Assembly: GCA_017620025.1 (NCBI GenBank)
Contig: JAFZRF010000023.1
Coordinates: 1-41,209, forward strand
DNA: 41,209 bases
Direction: 5' to 3'
Source of the DNA: Ruminococcus sp.
Lineage (GTDB): Bacteria; Bacillota; Clostridia; Oscillospirales; Ruminococcaceae
The notes under the pieces were generated by a model that saw only the letters and a list, made by a program, of their open reading frames with translations, searched no databases and was not told the DNA's origin. The first letter of the stretch is position 1. Each line of letters begins with the position of its first letter. The position numbers and the translations under genes were made by a program. Shown piece by piece: positions 16,960 to 25,184 of this stretch.

Positions 16960-16987
16960 GCAGCGGGAGAGCCTCCTCTCCCGCTGC
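16960..16987 (+). other. Intra-operon hairpin between major pilin and sortase
   Basis: GCAGCGGGAGA (16960-16970) and TCTCCCGCTGC (16977-16987) form a perfect 11-bp GC-rich stem with a 6-base loop. No T-run follows (GATATTATC). It may protect the 3' end of pilin mRNA or partly terminate, giving more pilin than sortase. Confidence 0.6.
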
Positions 16988-17014
16988 GATATTATCTGAA
17001 ACAAGGAAACGCTG

Positions 17015-17872
17015 ATGAAACGAAGACTGCTCAAATGCCTGCTGATATTTTCCTTCTTCCTCGGCATAGCCCTCCTGCTCTACCCCTCTGTCAGCGAGTA
17101 CATCAACGCCCGCCACCAGTCCGCCGTCGTGCAGAACTATCAGGACGCTGTAAACAATCTCGACGACAGCGACAGGAAAGCTATTATCGAGAAGGCGAAG
17201 GAATACAACAAGCGCCTTGCTGAGACTCCCGGAGCCTTCTATGACCCCGATCTCGTCTCAGGCTACATGGAGACCCTCGATATCACAGGCACCGGTATCA
17301 TGGGCTATATCAATATCGACAAGATAGACCTCGAACTACCGGTATACCATACCGTCGGCGCTGATGTTCTGCAGGTCGCTATAGGCCATCTTCCCGGTTC
17401 AAGTCTTCCGGTAGGCGGTCTCGGCAGCCACTCCGTCCTCTCCGGTCACAGAGGCCTGCCAAGCGCAAGGCTCTTCTCTGACCTTGATAAAATGGAGCCC
17501 GGCGACCGCTTTACAATTACCGTTCTCTCAGAGGTGTACACCTATCAGGTAGTCGATACCAAGACCGTCGAGCCATACGAGGTCGATGACCTCCAGCTCG
17601 TTCCCGGAAAGGATCTCTGTACACTCTTTACCTGCACTCCCTACGGCATAAATACCCAGCGACTCTTCGTCAGAGGCAAGCGTATCCAGAACGACAAGAT
17701 CGAAGAAAGACGTGTATACTACACGAACGAGGCCTACAGGGTGACTCCCGCTATCGTCGCCCCCGCACTCGGCGTACCCGTCCTTATTATCCTCTATACC
17801 GTACTTGTAGTGCGGCAGTGGGCAGGACGTCTCAGGCGCAGGAAACAGGCCAAAAAATCACAGGATGAATAA
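17015..17872 (+). CDS. Class C (pilus-polymerising) sortase, rightward locus
   Basis: 285 residues. N-terminal membrane segment (8-24), lid motif DP at 77-78 (YDPDL), catalytic His145 (LSGHRGLPSARLF), Cys207 (TLFTCTPYGINTQR) and Arg216, and a C-terminal membrane segment (about 248-268) with the basic tail RLRRRKQAKKSQDE. This is the class C layout, where the lid occupies the active site until the pilin arrives. Its expected substrates are the LPETG pilin and LPATG adhesin just upstream. AAGGA lies about 10 bases before ATG. The gene ends the operon at a terminator. Confidence 0.92.
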   Translation: MKRRLLKCLLIFSFFLGIALLLYPSVSEYINARHQSAVVQNYQDAVNNLDDSDRKAIIEKAKEYNKRLAETPGAFYDPDLVSGYMETLDITGTGIMGYINIDKIDLELPVYHTVGADVLQVAIGHLPGSSLPVGGLGSHSVLSGHRGLPSARLFSDLDKMEPGDRFTITVLSEVYTYQVVDTKTVEPYEVDDLQLVPGKDLCTLFTCTPYGINTQRLFVRGKRIQNDKIEERRVYYTNEAYRVTPAIVAPALGVPVLIILYTVLVVRQWAGRLRRRKQAKKSQDE

Positions 17873-17878
17873 TTTCGC

Positions 17879-17908
17879 AAAGGCAGGGCATCGGAACCCT
17901 GCCTTTTT
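17879..17908 (+). terminator. Terminator of the rightward pilus operon
   Basis: AAAGGCAGGG (17879-17888) and CCCTGCCTTT (17897-17906) plus further T. The stem sequence is the same as at the end of the leftward pilus operon. Confidence 0.88.
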
Positions 17909-17970
17909 ATATGCACAGGGGCACGGGTTTAGAGGCAGCCCGCAGTCACAACAAGCCGCTCTGCTGCATA

Positions 17971-18002
17971 AAGAAACCCCTGACCCATACCGGATCAGGG
18001 GT
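17971..18002 (-). terminator. Terminator of the polysaccharide control cassette
   Basis: On the minus strand ACCCCTGA (18002-17995) pairs with TCAGGGGT (17983-17976), followed by TTCTT. It lies just after the phosphatase stop at 18010. Confidence 0.8.
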
Positions 18003-18009
18003 AAGCATT

Positions 18010-18690
18010 TTATTCTGTTCTGTACTCTTCAAACATCTCATCGGATCTTGCGATGTCCTCCGTCTTTGCCTTCTTCTGAAGCATATCCCAGTTGGGCTTT
18101 CTTGTGGAGGTATTGTGTGCATCGCTGCCGAATGCGAAGCATTCATGCCCGCTTATGATGCGCTTGACGAGCCGCTTTTCCTTCCAGCTGCGGAAGGCCT
18201 CGTTGTTGATCTGCATGATTGCGTTTGCCGAGAGTATCGTTTCCATTTCTTCCTTGCTGTAGTATTCAAGGTATCTGTGGACGTGTGCTAACATTACCCT
18301 TAGCTTATACTCCGTTGCGATATTGTGTATCTCCTCTGACATCCAGCGTGCGTAGGGAGCGTAGGGCAGCTCAAGTAGAATTATCCTTGTGCCTTCCACA
18401 GCGAGTTTCTCAATGCCGCTGAGTTCGGAGATACCGTGCTCTATTGCGATCTCTGCCCCGAGGTGTACCTCGCTGAACGGCAGACTGTCCTTTATGAGTT
18501 CATATGCGGCTTTTCTCTTTTCGAGAAAGGCCTCAACACCCTTTTCACGGTGTGCGTAGAAATGAGGAGTGGCGATGAGACGTTCAACGCCCTGTGCCTT
18601 CATCATTTCTGCCATTGCGACGGACTGCCCGGTATCCCCTGCGCCGTCATCGATGCCGGGGAGTATGTGGCAGTGGTATTCTGTCAGCAT
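18010..18690 (-). CDS. cpsB: CpsB/YwqE-type tyrosine-protein phosphatase
   Basis: 226 residues, a PHP-fold metal-dependent phosphatase that dephosphorylates BY-kinases in capsule and exopolysaccharide systems. Metal-binding motifs are visible: YHCHILPGIDDGA at the N-terminus, IATPHFY, the middle glutamate region LGAEIAIEHG, MLAHVHRYLEY, and GSDAHNTSTRKP near the end. Cytosolic, no signal or membrane segment. It directly follows the kinase gene, whose stop is at 18691, so the two are translationally coupled. Its expected target is the tyrosine tail of that kinase. The symbol is given by family, not by proven orthology. Confidence 0.9.
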   Translation of the reverse strand: MLTEYHCHILPGIDDGAGDTGQSVAMAEMMKAQGVERLIATPHFYAHREKGVEAFLEKRKAAYELIKDSLPFSEVHLGAEIAIEHGISELSGIEKLAVEGTRIILLELPYAPYARWMSEEIHNIATEYKLRVMLAHVHRYLEYYSKEEMETILSANAIMQINNEAFRSWKEKRLVKRIISGHECFAFGSDAHNTSTRKPNWDMLQKKAKTEDIARSDEMFEEYRTE

Positions 18691-20316
18691 TTATTTTTCA
18701 TCCTTCTTTGCTTTGTTGCTTTTCTTGCTGATTTCTTCCTTTGACTTTGCCTTGTCGTTCTTGGCCTTGGCATCATCCTTGGATTTGGTATCGCTCTTGC
18801 TGCTTTCGGTGCTGTCAGTCTTGGCTGAGGGGGTGAAATCATCAAGCGAGGGCTTTGAGCCGTAGTAGCCGTAACCATAGCCCTTCTTGTAGTAATACTT
18901 GTTCTTGCCGTACTTGGAGTATACGGAGTTCTTTGCCTTGATGTCATTCAGGATAAAGCCGAGGAGGTTGATCTGTGCAAACTCGACCTTCTTGATGACT
19001 GCGTCAACGTCCTCAAAGGTAGTTCTTCTGTAGCGCACTACAAGGAAGAGACCGGAGATTATCTTGGCAAGCTCCATTGCGTCGGTAACGATGTTGATCG
19101 GGGGAGTATCAATAACGATGATATCATACTCCTTGTCGAGCTCATCGAGGATGACGCTCATATTTTCGGAAGCGAGCAGCTCCGAGGGGTTCGGCGGTAT
19201 GGGGCCTGCGGTCATTACATCGAGGCTGTCCATAACGTCTTTGTGGATACATTCGTGAAGGTCGTTCATCTTGCTGACAGCAGATGAAAGTCCCTTCTTG
19301 TTCGTAAGCTCGAATATCTTGTGGATAACGCTCTTACGCATATCTGCATCGATCAGCAGGACCTTGTTGCCGCCCTGTGCAAGAGCAATGGCAATATTGG
19401 ATGCGATCGTGGATTTTCCTTCGTCAGGGGAGGAGGAAGATACTGCGAATATCTTTCTTTCCAATGTGGAAAGTGAGAAGGTGACGTTTGTACGTATCGA
19501 CTTGTAGCTTTCGACGATATTGAAGGAAACGTCCTTGTCCGTGAGCTTGATGTGATTATCAGCTGCGGACTTTCCGTTCTTCTTCTTTCCTTCATCCATG
19601 TGCTGGATCTCACCGATAATGGCTTTCTTGTACTGATTGCTGAGGGTATCGGGATCCTTTACTGTGTTATCGAAGAAATCGATTATGAATATAAGCATGG
19701 TGATGAGCATGAATGCTGCTGCCATACCCATTAAAGTATTCTTGGGAACATTCGGAGCGACCGGTGAGTTGTACACCTTTGCGGTATCTATCGTATTGAT
19801 GGAGCCGACTCCTACTGCATCCTCAACGTACTGAGGAGCGACCTTTGTGAGGTTGTTGCAGACAGCTGCTGCAAGGGCAGCGTTCTTTGTCGTGGCGACA
19901 AGCTTGACTGCGGAGGTATCAGTAACGGCTGATATGCTTATGCAGCTGCGGAGAGAAGCAGGTCTGATGGTGCCGTCGGGGTTCAGACTGAAATTCTCTG
20001 AGAGCACCTGCTGATTGAACTGCTTCTGGAGCTCCTCGCCGACTGCGTTCATCACTGCATCGTCCTTGAGCACTTCCATGTAGGTATTTACGAGCTGCTT
20101 GGAATTGCTGATGTTGTTTACGGCGTTTCCGTTCTCAACGATACCTGTATAGCTCTGAACGTACATTGTGATATGCGACTGATACTCGAGGGGCAGCATC
20201 TGCTTTGAGAAGGCGTAGGCGCCTGCACCGCCGAGTACTGTTATCAGGATTATGAGCCATATATGGCTCAGCAGTAAGTGTATGATATCTTTTATCGAAT
20301 AGGTATTGTTGTCCAT
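18691..20316 (-). CDS. Wzz-BY-kinase fusion (polysaccharide tyrosine autokinase)
   Basis: 541 residues. An N-terminal Wzz chain-length domain has membrane segments at about 16-35 and 192-213. The cytosolic kinase has Walker A at 295-302 (SSPDEGKS), Walker A' at 319-327 (VLLIDADMR) and Walker B at 400-406 (IVIDTPP). Residues 466-485 carry nine tyrosines (YSKYGKNKYYYKKGYGYGYY), the autophosphorylation cluster. Firmicute systems often split this into separate CpsC and CpsD proteins, whereas here the proteobacterial-style fusion is present. After the tyrosines comes an unusual 50-residue tail rich in Lys, Asp and Ser (490-541). Controls polymer length and export together with the phosphatase downstream. 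Confidence 0.9.
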   Translation of the reverse strand: MDNNTYSIKDIIHLLLSHIWLIILITVLGGAGAYAFSKQMLPLEYQSHITMYVQSYTGIVENGNAVNNISNSKQLVNTYMEVLKDDAVMNAVGEELQKQFNQQVLSENFSLNPDGTIRPASLRSCISISAVTDTSAVKLVATTKNAALAAAVCNNLTKVAPQYVEDAVGVGSINTIDTAKVYNSPVAPNVPKNTLMGMAAAFMLITMLIFIIDFFDNTVKDPDTLSNQYKKAIIGEIQHMDEGKKKNGKSAADNHIKLTDKDVSFNIVESYKSIRTNVTFSLSTLERKIFAVSSSSPDEGKSTIASNIAIALAQGGNKVLLIDADMRKSVIHKIFELTNKKGLSSAVSKMNDLHECIHKDVMDSLDVMTAGPIPPNPSELLASENMSVILDELDKEYDIIVIDTPPINIVTDAMELAKIISGLFLVVRYRRTTFEDVDAVIKKVEFAQINLLGFILNDIKAKNSVYSKYGKNKYYYKKGYGYGYYGSKPSLDDFTPSAKTDSTESSKSDTKSKDDAKAKNDKAKSKEEISKKSNKAKKDEK

Positions 20317-20349
20317 GGCTTATCATCCTTTCATAAAAACAGCTGTCTG

Positions 20350-22266
20350 TTATGCTGTCACAAGATACTGATTATTGTATTCCTCGGGTGTCACGAAGGT
20401 AGGCACCATCTTATGGAGAGCCGCTACTGTGAGAGCAGCGTCATTCTTCTGTGCTGCGTCACGCAGATTTGTGAGATCGTGAATGAAGGTTGCATCATCG
20501 ATCTGTATCTGCTGACCGATGAAGATCAGCTCGTTGTCGGTCTTCTGGAGTCCCTCCTCATTCATGAGGAGCTCTTCCTTGATCTTCTCGCCGGGGCGGA
20601 GTCCTGTGAACTCGATCTTGACATCCTTGTAGGGCACCTTGCCGTACATACGGATAAGGTTCTCTGCGAGGGTGACGATCTTTACGGGCTGACCCATATC
20701 CAGGACGAATATTTCGCCGCCGTGAGCGATGGCTGCTGCTTCCATAACAAGGCTTACAGCCTCGGGGATAGTCATGAAGTATCTTACGATGTCCGGATGA
20801 GTAACTGTTACCGGTCTGCCGGTCTCTATCTGGCGCTTGAAGAGCGGTATAACCGATCCATGTGAGCCGAGTACGTTTCCGAAGCGGGTGGTAACGAATT
20901 CGGTCCTGCTGTCAGGCTGCTGTGAGAGGTACTGTACTATCATCTCGCAGCAGCGCTTGGAAGCGCCCATTACGTTTGTGGGGTTTACTGCCTTGTCTGT
21001 TGATACCATTACGAAGGTCTCAACATTGTGGAACTGTGCGAGGGTAGCTACATTGAATGTGCCGATGACGTTGTTCTTGATAGCCTCCATCGGGCTGTCC
21101 TCCATAAGGGGAACGTGCTTGTGGGCAGCTGCGTGGAAGACGATATCGGGCTTGAAGGTCCTGAATATCTGATCCATGCGGTAATAGTCCCTGACTGAAG
21201 CTATCCTTACGGTAAGGTCAAGCTCATCGCCGTATTCCATGCGCATCTCCTGCTGCACATCGTAGGCGTAGTTCTCACAGATATCGATTATTATTATCTT
21301 CTCGGGATGATACTTGGCGATCTGTCTTACAAGCTCTGAGCCGATGGAACCGCCGCCGCCTGTTACCATGCAGACCTTGCCGCCGATGAATTCCTTTATA
21401 TCCTTGTTGTCGAACTTGATGGGATCTCTTCCGAGGAGATCCTCGACCTTGATATCACGCATCTGACCGAGAAGAGTGGTGTTCTCGTCGTTGAATATAA
21501 GGTTTCCGATGAAGGGGATGACCTTTACGGGGAGGTCGGTCTTGGAGCAGATATCAAGTATCCTCTTTCTCTCTTCCTTGAGACAGGAGGGGATGCAGAA
21601 TATGATCTGCTCGATATCCATTTCCTTGACGAACTTCTCTATCTCAGCAGTAGTTCCGACTATCTGTACATCCTTTACGGTCTGGCCGATCTTTGATCTG
21701 TCATCGTCGATGATACATACCGGTTCAAACATGGCTGAGGCCTTATCTTCAGTGTAGGGGGAGGTCTGAGCGTTGTGTATCTCATTGAGCAGCATACGGC
21801 AGGCCTTGCCGCCGCCGATCATCATTGTGCGCTTGTACTTTGACTGATCCCTGCCGACTCTCGTGAGATCGATGAAGGTAGTTTTGAATATGTACCTGAA
21901 AAGACAGATGCCGATAATGATTATTGCAGTGTGGAGGATGATGAAAACAGGGTGGAGCTTACTGTGGAGAAGGAACATAAAGAATGATCCTGAGATGATT
22001 CCGAGAACAACTCCGTGAACGCAGGAGAGATAGTCCTTCTTGTTGAAGTATCTCCACAGCTTGTTGTAGGCGCCGCAGATGAACAATCCTCCGAAGCACG
22101 TCATTATAGATAAAATGATGATGTTAAGCAGCTCACGGCTGCCGATCCCGGCGTTTGCCTGATTCAGAATGAAGTTGGAGATCAGTCCGGCAACTGCCAC
22201 AATAAAAGCGTCTGCTACAGCAAGTGCGACTTTTCGGAAACCAAATTTGCATAATGTCTTTTTCAT
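20350..22266 (-). CDS. Membrane nucleotide-sugar 4,6-dehydratase (CapD/PglF/WbpM type)
   Basis: 638 residues. Four N-terminal membrane helices (about 12-125), a first nucleotide-binding-like domain (145-270), and the catalytic SDR domain with the NAD motif VTGGGGSIGSE (301-311), then FVMVSTDKAVNPTNVMGASKR, in which Met replaces the usual catalytic Tyr as in the WbpM group, and GLRPGEKIKEELL at the end. Proteins of this type convert UDP-GlcNAc to the 4-keto-6-deoxy sugar that leads to rare amino sugars. It is the first gene of the cassette, 33 bases before the kinase. No glycosyltransferases are in the window, so the rest of the pathway is elsewhere. Confidence 0.9.
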   Translation of the reverse strand: MKKTLCKFGFRKVALAVADAFIVAVAGLISNFILNQANAGIGSRELLNIIILSIMTCFGGLFICGAYNKLWRYFNKKDYLSCVHGVVLGIISGSFFMFLLHSKLHPVFIILHTAIIIIGICLFRYIFKTTFIDLTRVGRDQSKYKRTMMIGGGKACRMLLNEIHNAQTSPYTEDKASAMFEPVCIIDDDRSKIGQTVKDVQIVGTTAEIEKFVKEMDIEQIIFCIPSCLKEERKRILDICSKTDLPVKVIPFIGNLIFNDENTTLLGQMRDIKVEDLLGRDPIKFDNKDIKEFIGGKVCMVTGGGGSIGSELVRQIAKYHPEKIIIIDICENYAYDVQQEMRMEYGDELDLTVRIASVRDYYRMDQIFRTFKPDIVFHAAAHKHVPLMEDSPMEAIKNNVIGTFNVATLAQFHNVETFVMVSTDKAVNPTNVMGASKRCCEMIVQYLSQQPDSRTEFVTTRFGNVLGSHGSVIPLFKRQIETGRPVTVTHPDIVRYFMTIPEAVSLVMEAAAIAHGGEIFVLDMGQPVKIVTLAENLIRMYGKVPYKDVKIEFTGLRPGEKIKEELLMNEEGLQKTDNELIFIGQQIQIDDATFIHDLTNLRDAAQKNDAALTVAALHKMVPTFVTPEEYNNQYLVTA

Positions 22267-22385
22267 ATACTTTCACTCTTCCTTTTCATCCAATATTCGC
22301 TCTGAAGCCCTCTCTTTTTTTATCTTTTTCTCCAGAGTTATGAGTGTATGTTATGTCAACTCATGATGTATTCTCTTCTCTTATA

Positions 22386-22414
22386 AGTATAAAAGAATTT
22401 CAATCATTTGTCAA
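22386..22414 (-). promoter_or_regulatory. Promoter of the polysaccharide cassette
   Basis: Minus strand: TTGACA (22414-22409), 17-bp spacer, TATACT (22391-22386). The start would be near 22379, with a leader of about 113 nt. The 317-bp gap 22267-22583 otherwise holds only the palindromic terminator at 22519-22544. Confidence 0.8.
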
Positions 22415-22518
22415 TATTATTTTTAGCATTAAAATGCTTTTTAACTATAGATTTTTCAATTTTCTGCAGGTTTTCTGCCATTGACCGGATGTGACAGAAA
22501 AAGCCTGTAAAACAATAA

Positions 22519-22544
22519 ATGCGGTACATCCGGATGTACCGCAT
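22519..22544 (-). terminator. 26-bp perfect palindrome, terminator of the export-protein gene
   Basis: The sequence 22519-22544 (ATGCGGTACATCC and its reverse complement) is a perfect palindrome. On the minus strand it is followed by TTATTGTTTTAC and lies about 40 bases after the stop at 22584. Confidence 0.75.
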
Positions 22545-22583
22545 AATAGTGATATCTGTACCGTGGATACGCCGGAAGGTTTT

Positions 22584-23057
22584 TCAGATAAGTGAGATTC
22601 CTGCCTTTGTAAGAAGACTTACGACAGTCATGATGATGCCGGCAAGGAGAACTCCGAGAAGTACTGCAAGAGTGCTCTTCTTGAAACCGAAATCAAGTAT
22701 GCTTGCTGCAAGTGTGCCTGTCCATGCGCCTGTACCGGGGAGGGGGATGCCAACGAAGAGGAGGAGTGCCCAGAAGGTGCCTCTGCCGGCTTTCTCCTGA
22801 AGCTTCTCGCCGCCCTTGTGTCCCTTCTCAAGGCACCAGGTGAAGAACTTGCCGATATATGGCTTGTCCTTGCCCCATTCAAGTATCTTTCTTGCGAAGA
22901 GATATATGAAAGGAACGGGGATCATATTTCCTATCATGCAGAGGATAAGGCACTGCTGCCAGGGGATACCGGCGGCTGTACCGTAGGGTACGGCACCTCT
23001 CAGCTCTACGAGCGGAACCATGGATATGATAAACATGATGATGTAATGTTTTAACAT
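22584..23057 (-). CDS. COG2426-type small multidrug export family membrane protein
   Basis: 157 residues with about four membrane helices. The sequence MVPLVELRGAVPYGTAAGIP near the start and VGIPLPGTGAWTGTLAA in the second half match the family labelled putative small multidrug export protein (PF06695). The family name is historical and the transported substrate is not established. Single gene with its own promoter and terminator. GGAGAT lies before the start. Divergent from the spoIIA operon. Confidence 0.8.
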   Translation of the reverse strand: MLKHYIIMFIISMVPLVELRGAVPYGTAAGIPWQQCLILCMIGNMIPVPFIYLFARKILEWGKDKPYIGKFFTWCLEKGHKGGEKLQEKAGRGTFWALLLFVGIPLPGTGAWTGTLAASILDFGFKKSTLAVLLGVLLAGIIMTVVSLLTKAGISLI

Positions 23058-23070
23058 AGACGATCTCCTT

Positions 23071-23118
23071 ATTAACTCAGTTAATACATATTATCTCACA
23101 TATCGCCGGCAAAGTCAA
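23071..23118 (-). promoter_or_regulatory. Promoter plus palindrome upstream of the export-protein gene
   Basis: Minus strand TTGACT (23118-23113), 17-bp spacer with TGA, and GATAAT (23095-23090). Just downstream, ATTAACTCAGTTAAT (23071-23085) is a 7+1+7 inverted repeat covering the expected start point. It is a candidate operator. Confidence 0.55.
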
Positions 23119-23299
23119 GAATATTTAAAGAATACGGCGTTTTCAACAAAATACTTTTACATATGATATGCTATGGCGATATATACAACATAAACTTCCG
23201 TTCTTTGTCTGCTTTGCACAGTTATCTGCCGCACGTTCCGACATTTTCCGCAGGGACAAGGTGGTATAATCATGTCATGAAAGCAAAGGAGGTATAAAA

Positions 23300-23605
23300 A
23301 TGGGAATAGATATAAGGAGCGAGAACGGAGCGGCTATCGCCGTTCTCAGCGGCGAGATAGACCACCATTCCGCAAAGAAGCTGCGGACGGAGCTTGACAG
23401 GTTCATCATAACCATGCAGCCGGAGCTGATGGCCATGGATTTCGGCAGCATAACCTTCATGGACAGCTCCGGAGTAGGCCTTATCATGGGGCGTAGCAAG
23501 CTACTGAGGGAGTGCGGCGGCAGGCTCGAGATACACAATCCGCAGCCGTACATCAGAAGGGTGCTGAAGCTCTCGGGGCTCGAGCGGATAGTCAGGATAA
23601 AATGA
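23300..23605 (+). CDS. spoIIAA: Anti-sigma-F factor antagonist
   Basis: 101 residues, STAS domain. In the forespore the unphosphorylated protein releases sigma F from SpoIIAB. The switch region ITFMDSSGVGLIMGR is intact, with Ser56 or Ser57 as the phosphorylation site, and the N-terminal LSGEIDHHSAKKLR is typical. Slightly shorter than the Bacillus protein (117). AAAGGAGGT lies 6 bases before ATG. A TATAAT with an upstream TGG lies at 23265-23270 but I find no good -35, so the promoter class is uncertain. First gene of the three-gene operon. Confidence 0.95.
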   Translation: MGIDIRSENGAAIAVLSGEIDHHSAKKLRTELDRFIITMQPELMAMDFGSITFMDSSGVGLIMGRSKLLRECGGRLEIHNPQPYIRRVLKLSGLERIVRIK

Positions 23606-23624
23606 TAATTACAAGGAGGAGATC

Positions 23625-24062
23625 ATGGAAGTAATCAATGAGATCAGATTCAGTATGCCGTCGCTGTCGGTGAATGAGGCGGCGGCAAGAGCAGTGGTGT
23701 CGGCGTTCATGACGCAGGCAGACCCGACAGTCGAGGAGCTTTCCGATGTAAGGACGGCTGTATCGGAGGCGGTCACCAATGCGATAGTCCACGGCTACCG
23801 CGGGACGAAGGGAAAGGTCGAAATGACAGTCAGACTGCTTTCCGGGCGTGAGATCTATATACGTGTAAAGGACTGCGGCTGCGGTATCGAGGACGTGGAG
23901 CAGGCAATGGAGCCGCTGTACACAACGGCTCCCGAGGAGGAGCGCTCCGGCCTCGGGTTCTCCGTCATGTCGTCATTCATGGACAGGCTTTCCGTCCGCA
24001 GCAAGGTCGGAAAGGGGACCACCGTTACCATGCGCAAGAGGCTTGCACCGCATGATGACTGA
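23625..24062 (+). CDS. spoIIAB: Anti-sigma-F factor (serine kinase)
   Basis: 145 residues, a GHKL-fold kinase that binds and inhibits sigma F and phosphorylates SpoIIAA. ATP-lid motifs are visible: the N-box in VSEAVTNAIVHGYRG, the G1 box in VKDCGCGIEDVEQAM and the G2 region in ERSGLGFSVM. The length equals the family norm. AAGGAGG precedes ATG. It starts 19 bases after spoIIAA and its end overlaps the sigma factor gene, the standard gene order. Confidence 0.95.
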   Translation: MEVINEIRFSMPSLSVNEAAARAVVSAFMTQADPTVEELSDVRTAVSEAVTNAIVHGYRGTKGKVEMTVRLLSGREIYIRVKDCGCGIEDVEQAMEPLYTTAPEEERSGLGFSVMSSFMDRLSVRSKVGKGTTVTMRKRLAPHDD

Positions 24063-24720
24063 GACAAAGGCACCGGCAGCGGAGGACAACCTCGGGCTCG
24101 TTCACCTCTGTGCAAACCGCTTCCGCAACCGTGGCATAGAGTATGAGGAGCTGTATTCGGCGGGCTGTCTCGGGCTTGTCAAGGCGGTGAGGGCATTTGA
24201 TACGAGCAGGGGAGTGCAGTTCTCGACCTACGCCGTTCCCGTCATACTCGGCGAGATAAAACGGCTCTTCCGTGACGGCGGAACGGTGCGTGTCAGCAGG
24301 AGCCTGAAAGAGCTTTCAATGCGTATACAGCGGCTCAGTGAAGATATAAGGCAGAGCGCCGGATGCGAGCCGGCTGTATCGGAGCTTGCGGAGCTGTCCG
24401 GTGAGACTCCGGAAGCCGTTGCCGAGGCGCTTTGCGTGAGTCAGCCGGTGCTGTCACTGACCTCCGCAAGGGACGGCGACGACGAGGGCGGGCAGCTCGA
24501 TATACCCGTTGAAGCGCCGGACGAGGCCATAACGGACAGGCTCGCCCTCCGGCAGCTCATGGGCGCTTTGCCGGAGAACGACCGGACGCTACTTGAACTG
24601 AGATACTTCCGCAGGCTCACCCAGTCGAAGACTGCCGCCGTGCTCGGTATGACGCAGGTGCAGGTATCAAGGCGTGAAAAAAAGCTCCTCACGCAGCTGC
24701 GAAAGGAGCTTCTCGGTTAG
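24052..24720 (+). CDS. sigF: Sporulation sigma factor F
   Basis: 222 residues. Region 2 has LYSAGCLGLVKAVRAFD and GVQFSTYAVPVILGEIKRLFRD, region 3 RVSRSLKELS, and region 4 LELRYFRRLTQSKTAAVLGMTQVQVSRREKKLL. It directs early forespore transcription. The frame opens at TTG 24043, but ATG 24052 (or 24055) with AGAGG upstream is the better start, overlapping spoIIAB by about 11 bases. No spoVA genes follow. The last 15 codons on this strand also encode, on the other strand, a terminator for the convergent regulator gene. Confidence 0.93.
   Translation: MMTETKAPAAEDNLGLVHLCANRFRNRGIEYEELYSAGCLGLVKAVRAFDTSRGVQFSTYAVPVILGEIKRLFRDGGTVRVSRSLKELSMRIQRLSEDIRQSAGCEPAVSELAELSGETPEAVAEALCVSQPVLSLTSARDGDDEGGQLDIPVEAPDEAITDRLALRQLMGALPENDRTLLELRYFRRLTQSKTAAVLGMTQVQVSRREKKLLTQLRKELLG
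24677..24711 (-). terminator. Terminator of the XRE regulator, inside the sigF coding end
   Basis: Minus strand: AAGCTCCT (24711-24704) pairs with AGGAGCTT (24689-24682), followed by seven T (24683-24677). It begins 11 bases after the regulator's stop at 24723 and lies wholly in the sigF C-terminal codons. Confidence 0.85.
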
Positions 24721-24722
24721 GT

Positions 24723-25166
24723 TCAGTTTTCCTTCCAGTGAGAAAGCTGCGGAAGGAGACCGGAAAAGTATTCACGCACTTCCTCCGGCGAACGGTCGGG
24801 TGCGGAGAAATGTCCGGCAAGGAAGTCGATGAGCTGAGACATACTGCTGTAGACGAATTTGCCGTCGGTATAGCACCATTTGCAGTACTCCTCGTTGAAG
24901 GAGCCGTCAGGTTCACGGCTTATGGAAGTGTCCTCGAGCGGCATACCGCAGCACTGGCATATCAGCTTTCTCGGCGAGCCGAGCAGGGTGTTTATGGATA
25001 CATCGAACAGGGCAGAGAGCAGCTTCAGAGTCTCAGTATTCGGGACAGTCTCACCGGTCTCCCAGCGTGATACTGCCTGACGGGTAACGTATATCTTCTC
25101 TGCGAGCGCCTCCTGTGAAAGGCCGTGTTTAGTGCGCAGTTCAAGTATTATATCCTTTGTTGTCAT
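24723..25166 (-). CDS. XRE-family regulator with C-terminal zinc ribbon
   Basis: 147 residues from ATG 25166, which is 5-6 bases after GAGGTGAT; two in-frame starts lie just upstream (25172, 25175). Residues 1-60 form a Cro/C1 helix-turn-helix (LSQEALAEKIYVTRQAVSRWETGETVPN). Residues 70-100 carry CQCCGMPLED and YCKWCYTDG, a putative zinc ribbon (PF12674 type) found fused to such regulators, then a helical end. DNA-binding target unknown. It has its own promoter downstream of hemW and is convergent with sigF; whether it influences sporulation is unknown. Confidence 0.85.
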   Translation of the reverse strand: MTTKDIILELRTKHGLSQEALAEKIYVTRQAVSRWETGETVPNTETLKLLSALFDVSINTLLGSPRKLICQCCGMPLEDTSISREPDGSFNEEYCKWCYTDGKFVYSSMSQLIDFLAGHFSAPDRSPEEVREYFSGLLPQLSHWKEN

Positions 25167-25184
25167 AATCATCACCTCAACTGT

